Of a DNA stretch of 64,000 nt, positions 35,301 through 45,816 are shown piece after piece. The stretch's first letter is position 1, and the number at the start of each line of letters is the position of its first letter. The position numbers were made by a program, and so were the translations under genes. Source of the DNA: Heligmosomoides polygyrus polygyrus (taxonomy: Eukaryota > Nematoda > Chromadorea > Rhabditida > Heligmosomidae); the NCBI GenBank assembly GCA_947396885.1, contig OX377204.1:27163706-27227705 (forward strand). The letters are read 5' to 3'. The notes beneath the pieces are model-generated. The model was not told the DNA's origin, did no database searches, and saw only the letters and a list, made by a program, of their open reading frames with translations.

Positions 35301-38300
35301 TAATTTCACATTGGGAAGTCTAAATGAGAACGCCTTAAAAGTTCGGGAAGAATGTTTTCGACTCATACGTACTCATCAGAGATACAACTAATAGGCCGCA
35401 ATTATCGCCCTGCATTGCCTTACGAAACAACGGTTACGTGCACAAAAGAGATGTCCAGGACACGTTAGGGCCCGTTCATACTTCGCGACAGCAGCGACAA
35501 GAGCGACGAGAGCGTAGCGCGCGTGGCGTGCTCGGCGTGCGCAGCGCGCGGAAGTATGAACAGGCGACAAGAGCGACAAGAGCGACAAGAGCGACAAAAG
35601 CGACAAGAGCGACAAGAGCGACTGGGGCGACGGACGTAGTGTGGTGTACGTAATTGCACAAATAGGGTCGGGGGGGGGGGGTCACCTCCTAAAAAGTGTC
35701 CCCAACACAAAAATAAGAAGGCAAAACACACTGATATTAAAGAAAAGGCACAAACAATGCTATAGCTCTGTTCTATGCCCTCCTCCGCTGACGCGGAAGA
35801 GAGCACAGATTTGGACAGGGGAAGGAACTCCAGGGTGTGACTCGAGTGAGGCGCCCGTGTTAAAATTGCCTGCATCTTTTAGTTCCCTTCCTTGCCCAAT
35901 TCGGAAGCAGATAAAACTCGGATATTTAATCGAAACAAGGAGATAAAACTGCATCTACATGCGCTGTATGTAGTTACTCGTCGCGGCCGGCCATCGTGAC
36001 CCCCCCCCCCCCGGCCCTATTTGCGCCCTGGCACTCAAAAGAAACATAAAAGCACTCCTTACCTTTGTATGAAAACGGCACAACAGGAATCGTTTCCTTC
36101 CAGTACTAGTGCGTCTTCCAGCAGTAGTGCGGTGTAATTACGTACACCACACTCTATTCGTCGCCCCAGTCGCTCCAGTCGCTCCCGGCGCCGGCGCGAA
36201 GTATGAACAGGCGACAAGAGCGACAAGAGCGACTGGAGCGACGGCTCCGGCGCTCGAGTATGAACACTTTTCGGCGGCGTGCGCTCGGTTTTAATCGATA
36301 TGCATGTTTTGCACGGGCGACGAGTCGCTCTTGTCGCGAAGTATGAACAGGCCCTTACAGAACTTGTAGACTACGTTTGAAGATTTTTAGTGAACGAACT
36401 TCAAGAACAGCGGAAAAATGAAGAAAAACAGCTGGTTAAGAAAAGAAAAATTCCGCTTTGAACAGTTTCCGTGTCGCACTCATTGTCTTCCGTCTCTTAT
36501 GAGCTACTGAAGTCGTGAGGCGTAGAAGAATTTGACATCGTTCGAAGAAATCAGAGCTGGTTTAGCGGAAATGTAAGACAACCTGCTACTCATATTCAAA
36601 TCTTGTCACATCTCTTGCTAACAACTAAACAGATCCACAGGCAACGCACATGGTATACTTACCATAGAGAAGTCCAACTCATCCGTGTAGAGAAAGTGCA
36701 CGACCACTGGGGCAAAGCCTCGAGGCAACAGCGTCTCGTCAAGCACAATGCGACCAGAACCACGAACGTGATTAAGAAGACCTCGAAACACAGTACTTCT
36801 TGCCGACACGATCGACGAGTCACAGCGAATACTGTAATCTGGTACGCGAGCTGTAAAGGAATTCATCCTCAGAGAAACCAACAAGGTGAGAGTTCGGAGC
36901 TCTGCAAGAACATCGTGCAGGTTACCTTTCGTCGATTCATCGCTTGCCAAAACGGGAGCAGTGAGGACAATATTCAGATCGCCATTCTTAAGAGCCATTT
37001 CTTCCGCTCTCTGTAGACATGAGGACAAGTCCTGACTACAGCCAAGCCAGCCACACAAGGAGTTCAGAAGCTCTGGTTCACCGCACCACTCATTGGTGTA
37101 CAGGTAGTGGATGAACATACTAAAACACGCTTAGACTGTTACTTTTCAATATGAGCAAAACCTAATAGTTAATAACCATTTTGAAGTATAACGTACGAAG
37201 TTAAGTAGAATCGAAAAAAATTTTAAAAAATCTTCCTAACCCTATCCTCTAATATGACCACATTTCACTAAATCATACACTTAAGGGGTCTCACAATCAC
37301 AGTGTGATTGTAGTCGTCTGAGGACTCGGCGTACTGGAAAAATTCACATTCGTGATACTGCAGGAACTATAACAGATATATTAAGAACATTATGAAAAAT
37401 ACATGTAAATAACAGTAGGTATATGTCGCGTACGTGAGCAGCATTGGTAGGTGTGACAATAGTAACCAAACAGAGCACAGGCCGAACACATGCAGCCCAT
37501 CAGGTTACCAATCAGGTCTGGTTGGTTTAGGCGTTCCTACCTCCAATGCTGCTCACCTACGCGACATATACCTGACAGTACTTCAGTAGCAAGAAGCTGT
37601 TTGAATTTTTCAGCTTCTTACAGCCCTCAAATCGGAACGACGAAAAGAATAGCGAAACGACTACATGGCGTCTTTTCGTTTTCTTATTTATTTACTTTAT
37701 ACGAGGGCATCTGTGTAAAAGAAGGAAAACAATAAAAGAGGTCAATAAAAGACGCTATAAAATAGAAAAGGGAATAATACTAAACATAACTTAATAAAAA
37801 TAGAATAAAAAACAAAGCAATGAATAAAAGAAAGTGGTGCCATTTAAAAACAATGCATAATGAACAACAAACCTCTTGGAGGTGAAGGTCATGGAGAGCT
37901 TTGTACTCCTTCACAAATTTTATACTGCGAATATTGGGTAACTAGAGTGAGATTCGCCCAAACCGAAGCAAGGACGCTACAAGGGAGGCGTCAGACACTG
38001 ACAACAATAGCTATTTATTCACTTTCCATTCCATAGCACACCATTCATCGACATGTTAAGTATACATAAGTCATTTATTCTCAGGTATGCAAGCGAACAC
38101 AAGCTAAAGGCTTAAATCCGTAAAGGTAGTGCACCTACCGGTGCCTTTTTTCTTTGAGTGCTTTGCTTATCAACTATTTTCGGTATTCTTTTAACAAACC
38201 ATACTGCCCTCAAAAAAAAAAGCTTCAGTCCGTAAACAACAAATGCTGATCATTCTTATAATAAAAGGATAACACAGCGAAGACCAACCGTATTTCCTGT

Positions 38301-38745
38301 GCGGTGAAACGTTTTCCTTGAGGAGAGATCAAGTCCATTTCAGATATTTGTTCTCCAATCGACTCTGCTAAGGTAGCACATCGGGCGAACAGCAAGCGAC
38401 GGTGAACACGATATGAACCGCCCTGAAATGAACGATAGGAGAATCAGGGAGGACAAAGGAACTGAAACAGGAATCGACTCAACAGTGGAAGAGAAATGGA
38501 GAAGAGAAGAAGAGACGAGGCGGTTTTCAATTTAAACAGTCATCCAAAACTCCGAATGAAAGGCTTTGAATTACAACAGGTTCGCGAATAACAAACAGGT
38601 GCAGCTCTTCCAAACTCACATCAATCTTCAGCTCGAAATCCTTACTGTCGCTCATGAACAGCTGCTCTCCGATGCATGGTATCGATGGCCTTGTAGCGTT
38701 CGCTGCACTTTGCAGAAGTGATAGAATTCTTGATGTCTCCAGCTC
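26339..38745 (-). CDS. hpo-9: BTBD7/HPO-9-like BTB-domain protein, 5' end not found
   Basis: Ten exons join in phase: 38620-38745, 38289-38422, 36663-37119, 33396-33541, 32900-32999, 31750-31818, 29951-30103, 28467-28622, 26732-26875, 26339-26518. They total 1665 bp (554 codons plus TGA). All borders fit gt/ag, with TTTCAG-like acceptors. The first exons carry a BTB domain (FELKI-then-GSYRVHRRLLFARC, MFIHYLYTNEW), followed by a second BTB-like region (YSIRCDSSIVSARSTVFRGL, VVVHFLYTDELD). BACK-like helices follow (HIAKFFALEKLVQ, EAVIRWGEHELLRRME), then SISRRGVKRADL and RIDYVLPP, which are hallmarks of BTBD7. The family acts in epithelial morphogenesis as a probable adaptor. HPO-9 as the worm name is from memory. 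Residues before ELETSRILSLLQ, including the start Met, are not seen. Introns hold many repeats. Confidence 0.9.
27049..27318 (+). repeat. SINE family S, plus-strand copy in an hpo-9 intron
   Basis: The head reads ggcgtggtagcgcagtcgaa (A box) with B-box-like ggttttccgccc. The body and ctacttctacgggatgccgtg complement follow. The tail is only partly preserved. It lies between the exons at 26875 and 28467. Confidence 0.65.
27361..27974. repeat. Inverted repeat, arms about 90 bp, in an hpo-9 intron
   Basis: Left arm 27361-27448 and right arm 27889-27974 pair: aatccgtttattggccgacg on the left is matched by the complement of cgtcggccaataaacggatt on the right. The spacer is about 440 bp with no recognised gene. 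The arms also read as open frame (ISHTRLGNPFIGRRFGKI), but this looks like a by-product. Confidence 0.6.
30367..30660. repeat. Inverted pair of tRNA-Gly-like units in an hpo-9 intron
   Basis: Left arm (30367-30470) on the minus strand and right arm (about 30575-30660) on the plus strand each carry a tRNA-like stretch: gtggtgtagtggagtagagc, an anticodon-arm remnant, then gcgttcgagtcgc or gcgggttcacgtc. They point outward. The outer ends (atcaaaactct and agagttt) correspond to those of the better preserved pair at 63559-63875, so both belong to one family. The spacer contains a short palindromic core (ccgatatcgg). Confidence 0.65.
30806..31697 (+). mobile_element. Mariner element copy 1, dead, in an hpo-9 intron
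   Basis: The ends are a run of G (30806-30819) followed by caaaagtaatgagac, and at the right gtctcatattacttttg followed by a run of C. The right side is followed by TA. The interior is about 95% like copy 2 (41510-42426) by eye. The transposase frame is broken near 31135 by loss of roughly 12 bp relative to copy 2. It is broken again by a stop (TAG) just after the third catalytic position in PCD, while copy 2 has N at that place. It sits between the exons at 30103 and 31750 on the opposite strand. Confidence 0.8.
31889..32080 (+). repeat. Decayed SINE family S in an hpo-9 intron
   Basis: The head-like word gggtaacgcagtcgagagg is followed by the body words caaatcaacc, agtgaattggtatc and gacttctcagaagaataaaac in the expected order. 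Strongly diverged. Confidence 0.4.
33757..34040 (-). repeat. tRNA-derived SINE, family S, in an hpo-9 intron
   Basis: Near full length. Tail gataaaggacggcgttactc at the left, body with ggccaaccgataaacaatta, then the tRNA-like head (gcgctacgcgcgcc) at the right. Slightly more diverged than the copies at 9068 and 13963. Located between the exons at 33541 and 36663. Confidence 0.75.
34200..34812. repeat. Decayed relative of the TTTTCACGTCAAATTG element
   Basis: The right end (agtgttcaattcgacgta) and internal words (ggtagacgccagtttcgaac, cgtcttgcagattaaacta) align in order with the element at 25392-26172. The left end is too changed to fix. Confidence 0.4.
35086..35290 (-). repeat. Decayed SINE family S in an hpo-9 intron
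   Basis: Recognised by gcgatatcgtgga in the tail, ggccgggtgatgaacagg in the body and gaccgat-like head wording. The tRNA-like promoter boxes are no longer intact. Confidence 0.4.
35468..36354. mobile_element. PIF/Harbinger-like element A, 887 bp, non-coding
   Basis: The left end GGGCCCGTTCATACTTCGCG and the right end CGCGAAGTATGAACAGGCCC are inverted copies. A TTA duplication flanks it (35465-35467 and 36355-36357); a 3-bp TWA-type duplication is typical of PIF/Harbinger elements. Internally the words gcgacaaga and their complements form short tandem arrays near both ends. Runs of G (about 35671) and C (36000-36014) form a second, inner inverted pair. No transposase is encoded, so it would need a helper. 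Copy B is at 45817-46046. It lies in the hpo-9 intron between 33541 and 36663. Confidence 0.7.
35563..35622 (+). repeat. 9-bp tandem repeat (gcgacaaga)n
   Basis: Six to seven units of gcgacaaga, one with gcgacaaaa, lie inside element A. A shorter array of the same unit is near the right arm (36210-36236). Confidence 0.85.
37418..37572. mobile_element. Short TIR element (ggtatatgtcgcg family) in an hpo-9 intron
   Basis: The ends ggtatatgtcgcgtacgtga and tcacctacgcgacatatacc are inverted copies, extended by gcagcattgg/ccaatgctgc. Flanks taacagta and tgacagta match at 7 of 8 bases, suggesting an 8-bp target duplication (hAT- or Merlin-like). Length 155 bp, no coding capacity. Confidence 0.7.
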
Positions 38746-39199
38746 CTAAGACGCATAAATTCTATGCATGTTACAGCAATGCTGACTTTTACGTGACTTC
38801 GGGGTGCCTTCTGCGATAAAGTGCATCTCCACCAGATGAATTCTTTTCGTGTTCACGTTGTGATATAACTGCGCTTTGTGGGATGTCCCACAGTTTTTGA
38901 ATAGACATGAACTTTTGCTCCTATGAAGATATTTTCATGATTCTTCTAAAGTGCTGAAAAGCAAAGAATTTTCTGGCTTGCCATACAGTAATATCTCAAC
39001 GTGCATTCATCCAATACATGACGTTGCCTATTGGACTGATAGAGTGCGTGTCGCCTGCATGCCTATGAATCCAGATCCGCGGTCTGACTGATCTAACTTA
39101 CCCGTTTTAAGATGCCTTGACGGTGTGATTCGGGCATCAGCTCGCGAAGCACCAAACTTTCTTACAGCAAAAACTCCCTTGGCTTTGTTAAAAAATGTT
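38746..39199. other. Upstream of the first visible hpo-9 exon
   Basis: The missing 5' exon or exons of hpo-9 should lie here or further right. I found no in-phase donor with recognisable N-terminal sequence. A degenerate copy of the ggtactaagcgggctggt family lies near 39085-39165. Confidence 0.3.
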
Positions 39200-39402
39200 G
39201 GTATATGTCGCGGAGACGGGCAGCATTGGGAGATGGGAACGCCCCATCCAATCAGACCACATTGAATGGGCGTGCCATTAAGAGAGGGCGTTTACAGTCG
39301 GTACCATGATCGGCTGGCATGTGATCAGTCTGTGCTCTTTTTGGCTATTGTTGGCTGGCGCGCTCCCTCCTACCAATGCTGCTCACCTTCGCGACATGTA
39401 CC
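39200..39402. mobile_element. Short TIR element (ggtatatgtcgcg family), second copy
   Basis: Ends ggtatatgtcgcggagacgg and gctcaccttcgcgacatgtacc, with gcagcattgggag/ctaccaatgctgc inside. Length 203 bp. Flanks do not show a clear duplication. Confidence 0.65.
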
Positions 39403-39499
39403 CTAAATTCAATAAAGACCCATGCAAGTGACGTTAGCCAAGCAGTATGAGTACCGACTTTCGTGTGCAGCCCGAACTAAAGTTTATGGCTTAAGTCTT

Positions 39500-39693
39500 A
39501 CCCAGGTCAATCAAGCCTTCCATCTCTCCCAGGCCGGCGAACAGGTACCAGACTTGTTCAGGAAAGATAAAGCGCTAACTTGATCATTGCACGACCACCG
39601 GAAACCATTGCATACGGCAACACGTAGTCAAACTGCCTCCATTATTTCCCGTAGAAGTAGAATGCGGGCGCACCCAGTCAAGGGGTTCATTAA
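39500..39693 (+). repeat. SINE family S, head missing
   Basis: Starts within the body (cccaggtcaatcaagccttc) and continues through ggtaccagacttgttcagg and gtagaagtagaatgcg to a worn tail. Plus-strand, 5'-truncated. Confidence 0.6.
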
Positions 39694-41509
39694 AACTGAC
39701 CTCTATGTTTTATCGTAAAACCCAGAAAAAGCCCCACGGTTTGGGTCGAGGAAAATATACGGTAAAAAGTGGGCTTCCACCATTTAAGAAACAGTGCAAT
39801 ATTCAGTTTGGTGTTAGGTCCGGGTAAAAAGTTTGCTGCGAGTCTTCAAAAAAAGATCAATCCCCACCCTGTAGAGCGTCTCCACATCATGAATCGGCCA
39901 CGTGGAGATAAGATCTCGAAATGTCTTCACCTTATCTCGATTGCCTCCTTTGCGCTAAATGACGAAGATTTGCAAGACAAATGTGCGACCATAAAACATC
40001 TAGATGTTGCTAACCTTAAACGGCAACTTCGACAGATGCTTAGAGGAGGACTGCGCCAGAGAAGCCAGTCGACTTCTTGTCTTTGGTGTTCGCTGCTCGG
40101 CTGTCGGCTTCAGACGATCCAGATCAGCCGACGAGCGGCTTTTTACTCGGAGAGAGGACGAACCTCCGCCCATCAAAAGAAGCTAACGAGCAGCTGGAAA
40201 CGAAGCACCTCTTTACGGAAAACAGGATTGTGAGCGTCTTCAGCGACCGCCACGAAGAAATGACCAGCACTCGATTTAGATAGGAAATCGCAGGCTAGAT
40301 GAGCGAGGACACCTACAAGAAAACAACGATCTGAACAAATACCGCGGGGATGAAGTGGCATCAGGTCGAGATGGACGGGAGCTGCACCTGAATGCTTGGG
40401 TCGAGAAGAACCACAAAGAATTAACGGGACACATCGTAAAGGAACAGTGCTTTAGCAGATTGAAACGAGCGCATTATAGCCATCAACAGAACATTGACTG
40501 CAACTAATCGCTCCATAAAATGTTTCTCATCACCTATTTGCAAGATAAGAGAACAGTTCATGTTTACGACTCTGCTGCGCTCCGAACAAAGTACTCCCCA
40601 AAAAAACACCGCTGGAAATATGATTTGACAGCACCACATCGACAACAATTACTGTCGCGGGAGAAGCTAGGGAATATCTTTGAAAACCCCGCTTGAAAAC
40701 AGAAACCTTCAAATCCCAACTTGTAGTACTGCTCAATGGTCAAGACTCCACACCTAAACAAGTATGTTCTCAACACTGAAAAACTGCAGCAAGTATTCAT
40801 TCACCTGTTTTGCTACAAATTAACACATACAAGTTGTAGGAAGAGCATTCTGAATTACCACCACAAGTTATTCAACTTCTTGCTTGACAAGCTGGAGGAA
40901 ACAACACGCTTATGGCTAGAGTTAATGTTTTCATTGGAGATTCTTCGTAAGGAATTCAAAGTTCAGTCAAGTACCGGGTGTGCAAGGACTTGTTGCCTGA
41001 ACAACTACTATTCCAAGGTTCCTAGAAAATGAACACCTTGATGTCTAATAGCGTTCTTAACAGACATGTAAGGGGTTCCAATTAATTCTGCCAGAGCACT
41101 TTCAGGCTACGAACGGTCGCAATAGCAAACTGACTAAGCTCAATCTTTCTCGGATGTTGCTCCACTCCCATTCCCAGCCACTCCGGTTTCTTATGGCGCG
41201 TTATAAGACCCACATAACTGACCCCGACTGATTTAATACCGTTCATGATGTTTTTCGCTACCTACTAGCCCACTTTACCCAACCTGCTGGATCCATGATC
41301 CGTGGTACGAAATTGCGAAAGGTTTCCATTGACGCAAGGAAGAGTATAGCCAAGCGATGGGGTTTTTGCACGTCTGGATCGCAAGCTGGGTATGTAACAA
41401 CACGACAGGCAGTGGTTTTTGTCAATTCTCTATGCACCTCACCATTAAAAACGCACCCTATTGCTTTAAGAAATACGCTATTCAATGTTGTAATGCACTT
41501 CTTATATTA
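39694..41509. other. Unassigned stretch
   Basis: The longest frame (39769-40233, +, 154 codons) has no known motif, and overlapping frames on both strands at 40000-40360 argue against a simple exon. No element boundary is recognised. Confidence 0.35.
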
Positions 41510-42426
41510 GGGGGGCCAAAAGTAATGAGACACCCCATGTCGTGTCCATATATCTCGTGACTGGAGTCTGGTTTCGTGCTTATCGTATTTGTATGTTTGT
41601 ATGTTACTTACTGAAGTCCATCTGCGAAGTTACCATTTCCGCCTTTTCCAGAAGCATGACAACACCGCAGTCTGTCTCATGCCGAAACCCCGGTCTGACG
41701 AGTCGATCTGTGTCGCGCAAATCTCGTCCAATTCCCAACCCCGAGCAGCCTGGGCTCAATATTCACGCAAGATGAGAAGTACGTCTTCTACCTTAACCTT
41801 GCCAAGCAGCGAGTCTGGGTGAAGCCTGGTGACCTGTTACCGTCCTTCGTTCGGCGAGATGCTCGCGGCGAGAAGCACCTTTGGAGCTTTTGGATCTGCG
41901 CCCGTGGATCGCTTTACCGGAAGCTGTTTCCCAAGAGCACTACGATGAACTCCAAGGCCATGGTGAACGAAATAGAAGAGATGGGCCGGCGACTCGCTCT
42001 CATTCATTCGCAGCGCTTCAAGATGGTTCTCCTCTTCGACAACGCCGCACCCCTTCGGGAACAAGTAACCACGGAGAAGCTTGGCAAGCTGGGCTACGTT
42101 CACATGCCTCACCCACCGTATTCGCCGGACATCTCTCCACGCAATTACCACTACTTCTTGAGCCTACAGGACTTCCTGGTCGGAAGGGACACAAGAACCC
42201 AACTAGTGCTTGACAACCATATCGAACAGTTGATCAACACCAGGCCCAAGCAGTTCTGGAAGGATGGGATCAGGAAATTGGCTGAGCGATGGCAGCAAGG
42301 TCATTGCCCTTAATGGCAAATACATTCCTCAACATCGTTGATTTGTAATTGAGTTATAAAGAGATAAAGATTTTTTTCAATTTGTCTCATTACTTTTGCC
42401 CCCCCCCCCCCCCTTCCCCCCCCCCC
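41510..42426 (+). mobile_element. Mariner element copy 2, 917 bp
   Basis: TA lies on both sides (41508-41509 and 42427-42428). The ends are a G run plus ccaaaagtaatgagacaccc, and gtctcattacttttg plus a long C run. Length is below the usual 1.3 kb, because the N-terminal HTH part of the transposase is missing. Very similar to copy 1 at 30806-31697, so both came from one source that already had the deletion, probably moved in trans. Confidence 0.85.
41760..42313 (+). pseudogene. Mariner transposase, catalytic region
   Basis: The frame reads a QDEKYVFYLNLAKQRVWVK block (first catalytic D in the GDEK-like motif), then GEKHLWSFWI. Then comes LLFDNAAPLREQ (second catalytic D), GYVHMPHPPYSPDISP and RNYHYFLSLQDFLVG, ending KPGD-independent at ERWQQGHCP. 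In mariner enzymes the third catalytic residue is D, 34 residues after the second, in the SDYHLF-like motif; here it is N. With no DNA-binding domain and D to N at a catalytic position, it cannot be an active transposase. Confidence 0.8.
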
Positions 42427-42952
42427 TAATAACATGTCTCCTATATATTCGCCAAGCAAATCTTTGTAGAGCGTATGAAATAGTGCCCCATTTGAGTTTC
42501 TTTTTTCCTTGAAAACCGTACATCTCACCTTTACACCTATGCAAACCAGCTCTGGGGCCGGATTCATCAACGACCAACCTGCGGGTATAGAGGTTGGTCG
42601 TTGATGGATCAATATACGAAATCAATTGAGTATTCGAGCATTCTGAGAGCATAACTACAACACAACATCAGGAGCGGCAAAATGTGTATTTCTACACCTC
42701 CCTTCAGTCGCGCCGATGCGCATGCTTGTGGAGCTATGAAGAGCACAACTCAAGAAAATGAAAAGTCAGAAGCTGTCGAAGGCTTGAAGGTTTCCCTTCA
42801 CAAACAACGGAAGTTGGCGGAAAGTCTGGTAGTTCAACTATTCAGTTGACTGTACATCTTATGCACTTTATGCTTGTGCCTGATACTGAGAGCAGCTCTA
42901 AAGGCAAGATTTGGGCACTTGGCTATTCGAAATCATTCCCTGCTCAGGAGCT
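42427..42952. other. Unassigned stretch after mariner copy 2
   Basis: Contains a short inverted word pair (ccggattcatcaacgaccaa / ttggtcgttgatggatc at 42558-42612) and no gene. Confidence 0.35.
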
Positions 42953-43192
42953 GCCATTGTAGTTATGAATTGTATCCTCACGACTCCAGAGGTGGAGAAG
43001 AGGTCGAAAAAATCGCCCAAAGTTTCGCCCAGGTCCAGGTTGTTTGGGGTGCCGATGCTGTTTTCGGCCGAAATTTCAAACAGGTGTGTCAGGTTCATGA
43101 TCAGCACTCCCCAAAAAACGCCACTGAGCAAAGTTTGGACGGAAAAAATTCGACCTATCCTCGACCTCTGGAGTGAAGGAACTACTATTGTG
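42953..43192. mobile_element. Decayed relative of the MITE at 49129
   Basis: Shared words in the same order: gactccagaggtgg, gaggtcgaaaaaatcgccca, gtttggggtgccgatg, gatcagcactccccaaa, then the mirrored aagtttgga and ggaggtcgag-like words. The ends are worn (ccattgtagttatg / actactattgtg). Confidence 0.55.
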
Positions 43193-44072
43193 AGCAAGGA
43201 TCGTATGATATATTATTGTTATTTGATACATGCTGTGTATTGAGAGGCAACTATCAACAGTAGGATGTGGGGCCATTACCCAAGCCATAAAAAAACAAGG
43301 AGAAATGTATCTAACGCAGTCATCACTTCAGACGGCAAGTACTCTGTACACTGTAGGCAAAGCTTAAGCAAAAATGTGGGCAGTTAATCCTGACTGTAGA
43401 AGACTGGGTTCCATTCCCCGTTAGAAATCAGTCTCTGGATGAGGGCCTTTAGTTCTCGAAGCATTCAGCACCTAATACAGTGTCAGAAAGAGAATATCTC
43501 TAGCAGATAGTGATTTCACTGAAATAGGAAAAAACTGAGAGCATCCTTTCGCAGTCAATAACATTGTCTTTTGGTACACCGGAGAAGTCACATGCCGTCC
43601 AATAAGCATTATGATGAAGTAAAAGGAAGATGCTGGAAATTATGTAGTTGCCCTAATAATGAGCTATTTAAAGGTTGATGTCCTTTACAATACCCACGTA
43701 AGAGCTGCGCATAGTTAAAATTACATTTGTCATTCGCCTATTTTCTTCTCAACAGACACAAGCGAGTGTAAGAGGGGCTGAAAAGCACAAAACGCAGAGC
43801 GGATCAGAAAATTTGGAGGAATGGTGATGGCGTTCTCAACACCATCACGTATCGAATGCTAGAACAGGACCACAACGAAGGCATGACTACTGCGGAGGAC
43901 TTGTTCAATTCTTGGCGGACAACTCGTCGCTACCCTTGGCTGCTTAGTTGCGCGTCTCAGTATTGCTTCTTTTGGTGGTACGATAAGATTATTGCAGTTT
44001 TCCAACCAAAAATGAAAATGAGTTGTGGTCAACCACTAGGCAGTACTAGATAGAATCCGTCTTCTTGAGCTC
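43193..44072. other. Unassigned stretch
   Basis: Only short frames without known motifs. No repeat boundary is seen before the palindrome at 44076. Confidence 0.35.
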
Positions 44073-44075
44073 TAA

Positions 44076-44191
44076 GGCCTATGTTACACTTCGGCGACGG
44101 TGTTGTCGACGTCGGCGGCAGTGTTACGCGGGCTGCTATTCAGTGAATAGCAGCCCGCGTAACACAGCGTCGCCGAAGTATAACATAGGCC
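44076..44191. mobile_element. PIF/Harbinger-like palindromic element C, 116 bp
   Basis: Nearly perfect palindrome: ends GGCCTATGTTACACTTCGGC and GCCGAAGTATAACATAGGCC, with the centre cgcgggctgctattca/tgaatagcagcccgcg. TAA flanks both sides (44073-44075 and 44192-44194), a TWA-type duplication. A related 52-bp copy lies at 54461. Confidence 0.75.
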
Positions 44192-44194
44192 TAA

Positions 44195-45816
44195 TGGTAA
44201 GACAGAGGGCATATTGTCCGGCGGACACAGTGATGACACAAACGTTGCCATGTTCAGCATTCAGTCGTCTGGATTCGAAATATCGATGGAGAAATACAGC
44301 GGCCAAACCATGGTGATAATGAAATACAGAACGAACAACGCTGTCAACTACAGCAGTTCGACGAACGGAATGGGACCGCGTTCATTATCAGCATTCAATC
44401 ATCTCGGACCGGTGACGATGTGGCAAGAAGCGTCTAGTTGACGCTCAAGGCTGATCGACTTTGCTTCCAGTCCACGCTTAGCCTTCTATGCTTTCGCCGA
44501 TTCAGGGCAGGTCGTGTAGCCAGCCAAGTTTGAGAATTATAAACAATAGCCTCTTCTTGTTCATTAGCATGTTTTTGCTAATACTTTTCAAACTACCTAA
44601 GCGACATCAAAAAGAAATTGAATGTGTGGCGCATCCAAATATGGGAGTGATGCCGATCTATGGTTGGGCTTTACGCAGTCCATTTTTTAAAAAGTTTTGG
44701 CAAAATAGGTTAGAAAGGCGCACTTTTCTATATCTTGGATAAGCAGCACAATGGCCGATATCTTGACGTTGACCCCCCCCCCCCCCTCGGCCCATACGGA
44801 TACTTCCGAGACTTGAGCAGGCCCTTCATATCGAAGGAAAGCAGTTGTTGTAGCTACAGCGCGGGATGAAACACAATACGAAGGTAAGAAAATTTGAAGA
44901 AATGCTGCAACGCAGTAGAACGTTAACTAGCATACTAATAGAACGTGATGTGTAAAGTGATGGCGTGCCAAGTAGATAGCTTTGAAAGCGCCAGACAAAG
45001 ACGGGAAGCGATCTAATTCCCTTGAATCCAGAAGAATGAAGACTTCAGAATGAAGTCGTCTTCATAGTCGAACGGTCTGCGCTAGAGCTGAGCACTTTCT
45101 TCACCTAGCACCGAACGCAGAGTCGACAGCTTCAAGAGCACGAACGTTAGCTGATCAGAGCAGCTGGCAGAAATGCTTGCACGTAACCGCCCGGGCTGAC
45201 TGCTAACCGACAGACACACTCGAACAACCGGTTGCTTATGTAACGCCATCCCCCTTCGACCACCTCCAACCTGCCCTAAACAGCGAAACGTAGCCAGCTG
45301 GGCAAAAACACGGCCAGCCAATCAGATACACAGAGCAATTTATTGAGGAATAGTTATTGAGTAGTTATTGAGATCACTGACAACTACGAGGAAGCAAGTC
45401 CAAAGGGCAATGTACCCACGAAGAAAGGAAGAGATTGCAAGCTTACTTCGCGCGTATTGGATCGAGAAGTTAACACGACAGTAGTCATCAGAAATCAAGC
45501 CCTTTCTGAAGTGCAATTCACTTCATCTCTACGTGGAGAAATGATACAGCCAACTCTCGAGAAGCAATATCAATTCTAATCTACCCCTTCAACCCCAATA
45601 ATAATTCATTTTGCTGTGTAAGGATCACCTGTATCCCCTGTCGTCCTGTGGTGTCTTGCTCCTTTAATAGAGTCTTTGTGTAATACCCTTAATGGGTTTC
45701 ACGGTGGTCCAGTGGTATAGACAATTATTTATCCGAAATAGAGCTTCCGCTCCGGACGGCTTAAACACACAACACTTAAACAGACGACGCTGCCCATGGA
45801 CAAGCTCTGCGCTTGA
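44195..45816. other. Unassigned stretch with a poly-C run
   Basis: No gene recognised. A run of 14 C lies at 44773-44786. Frames near 44488-44742 and 45082-45321 show no known motif. Confidence 0.35.

Noticed and set aside
35563..35622. A CRISPR-like array of short repeats
   Set aside because: The 9-bp units have no spacers and lie inside a transposon-like element in a eukaryotic genome.
39769..40233. A 154-codon frame as a gene or as the missing hpo-9 5' exon
   Set aside because: It is on the plus strand, opposite to hpo-9, and neither strand here shows BTBD7-like sequence.
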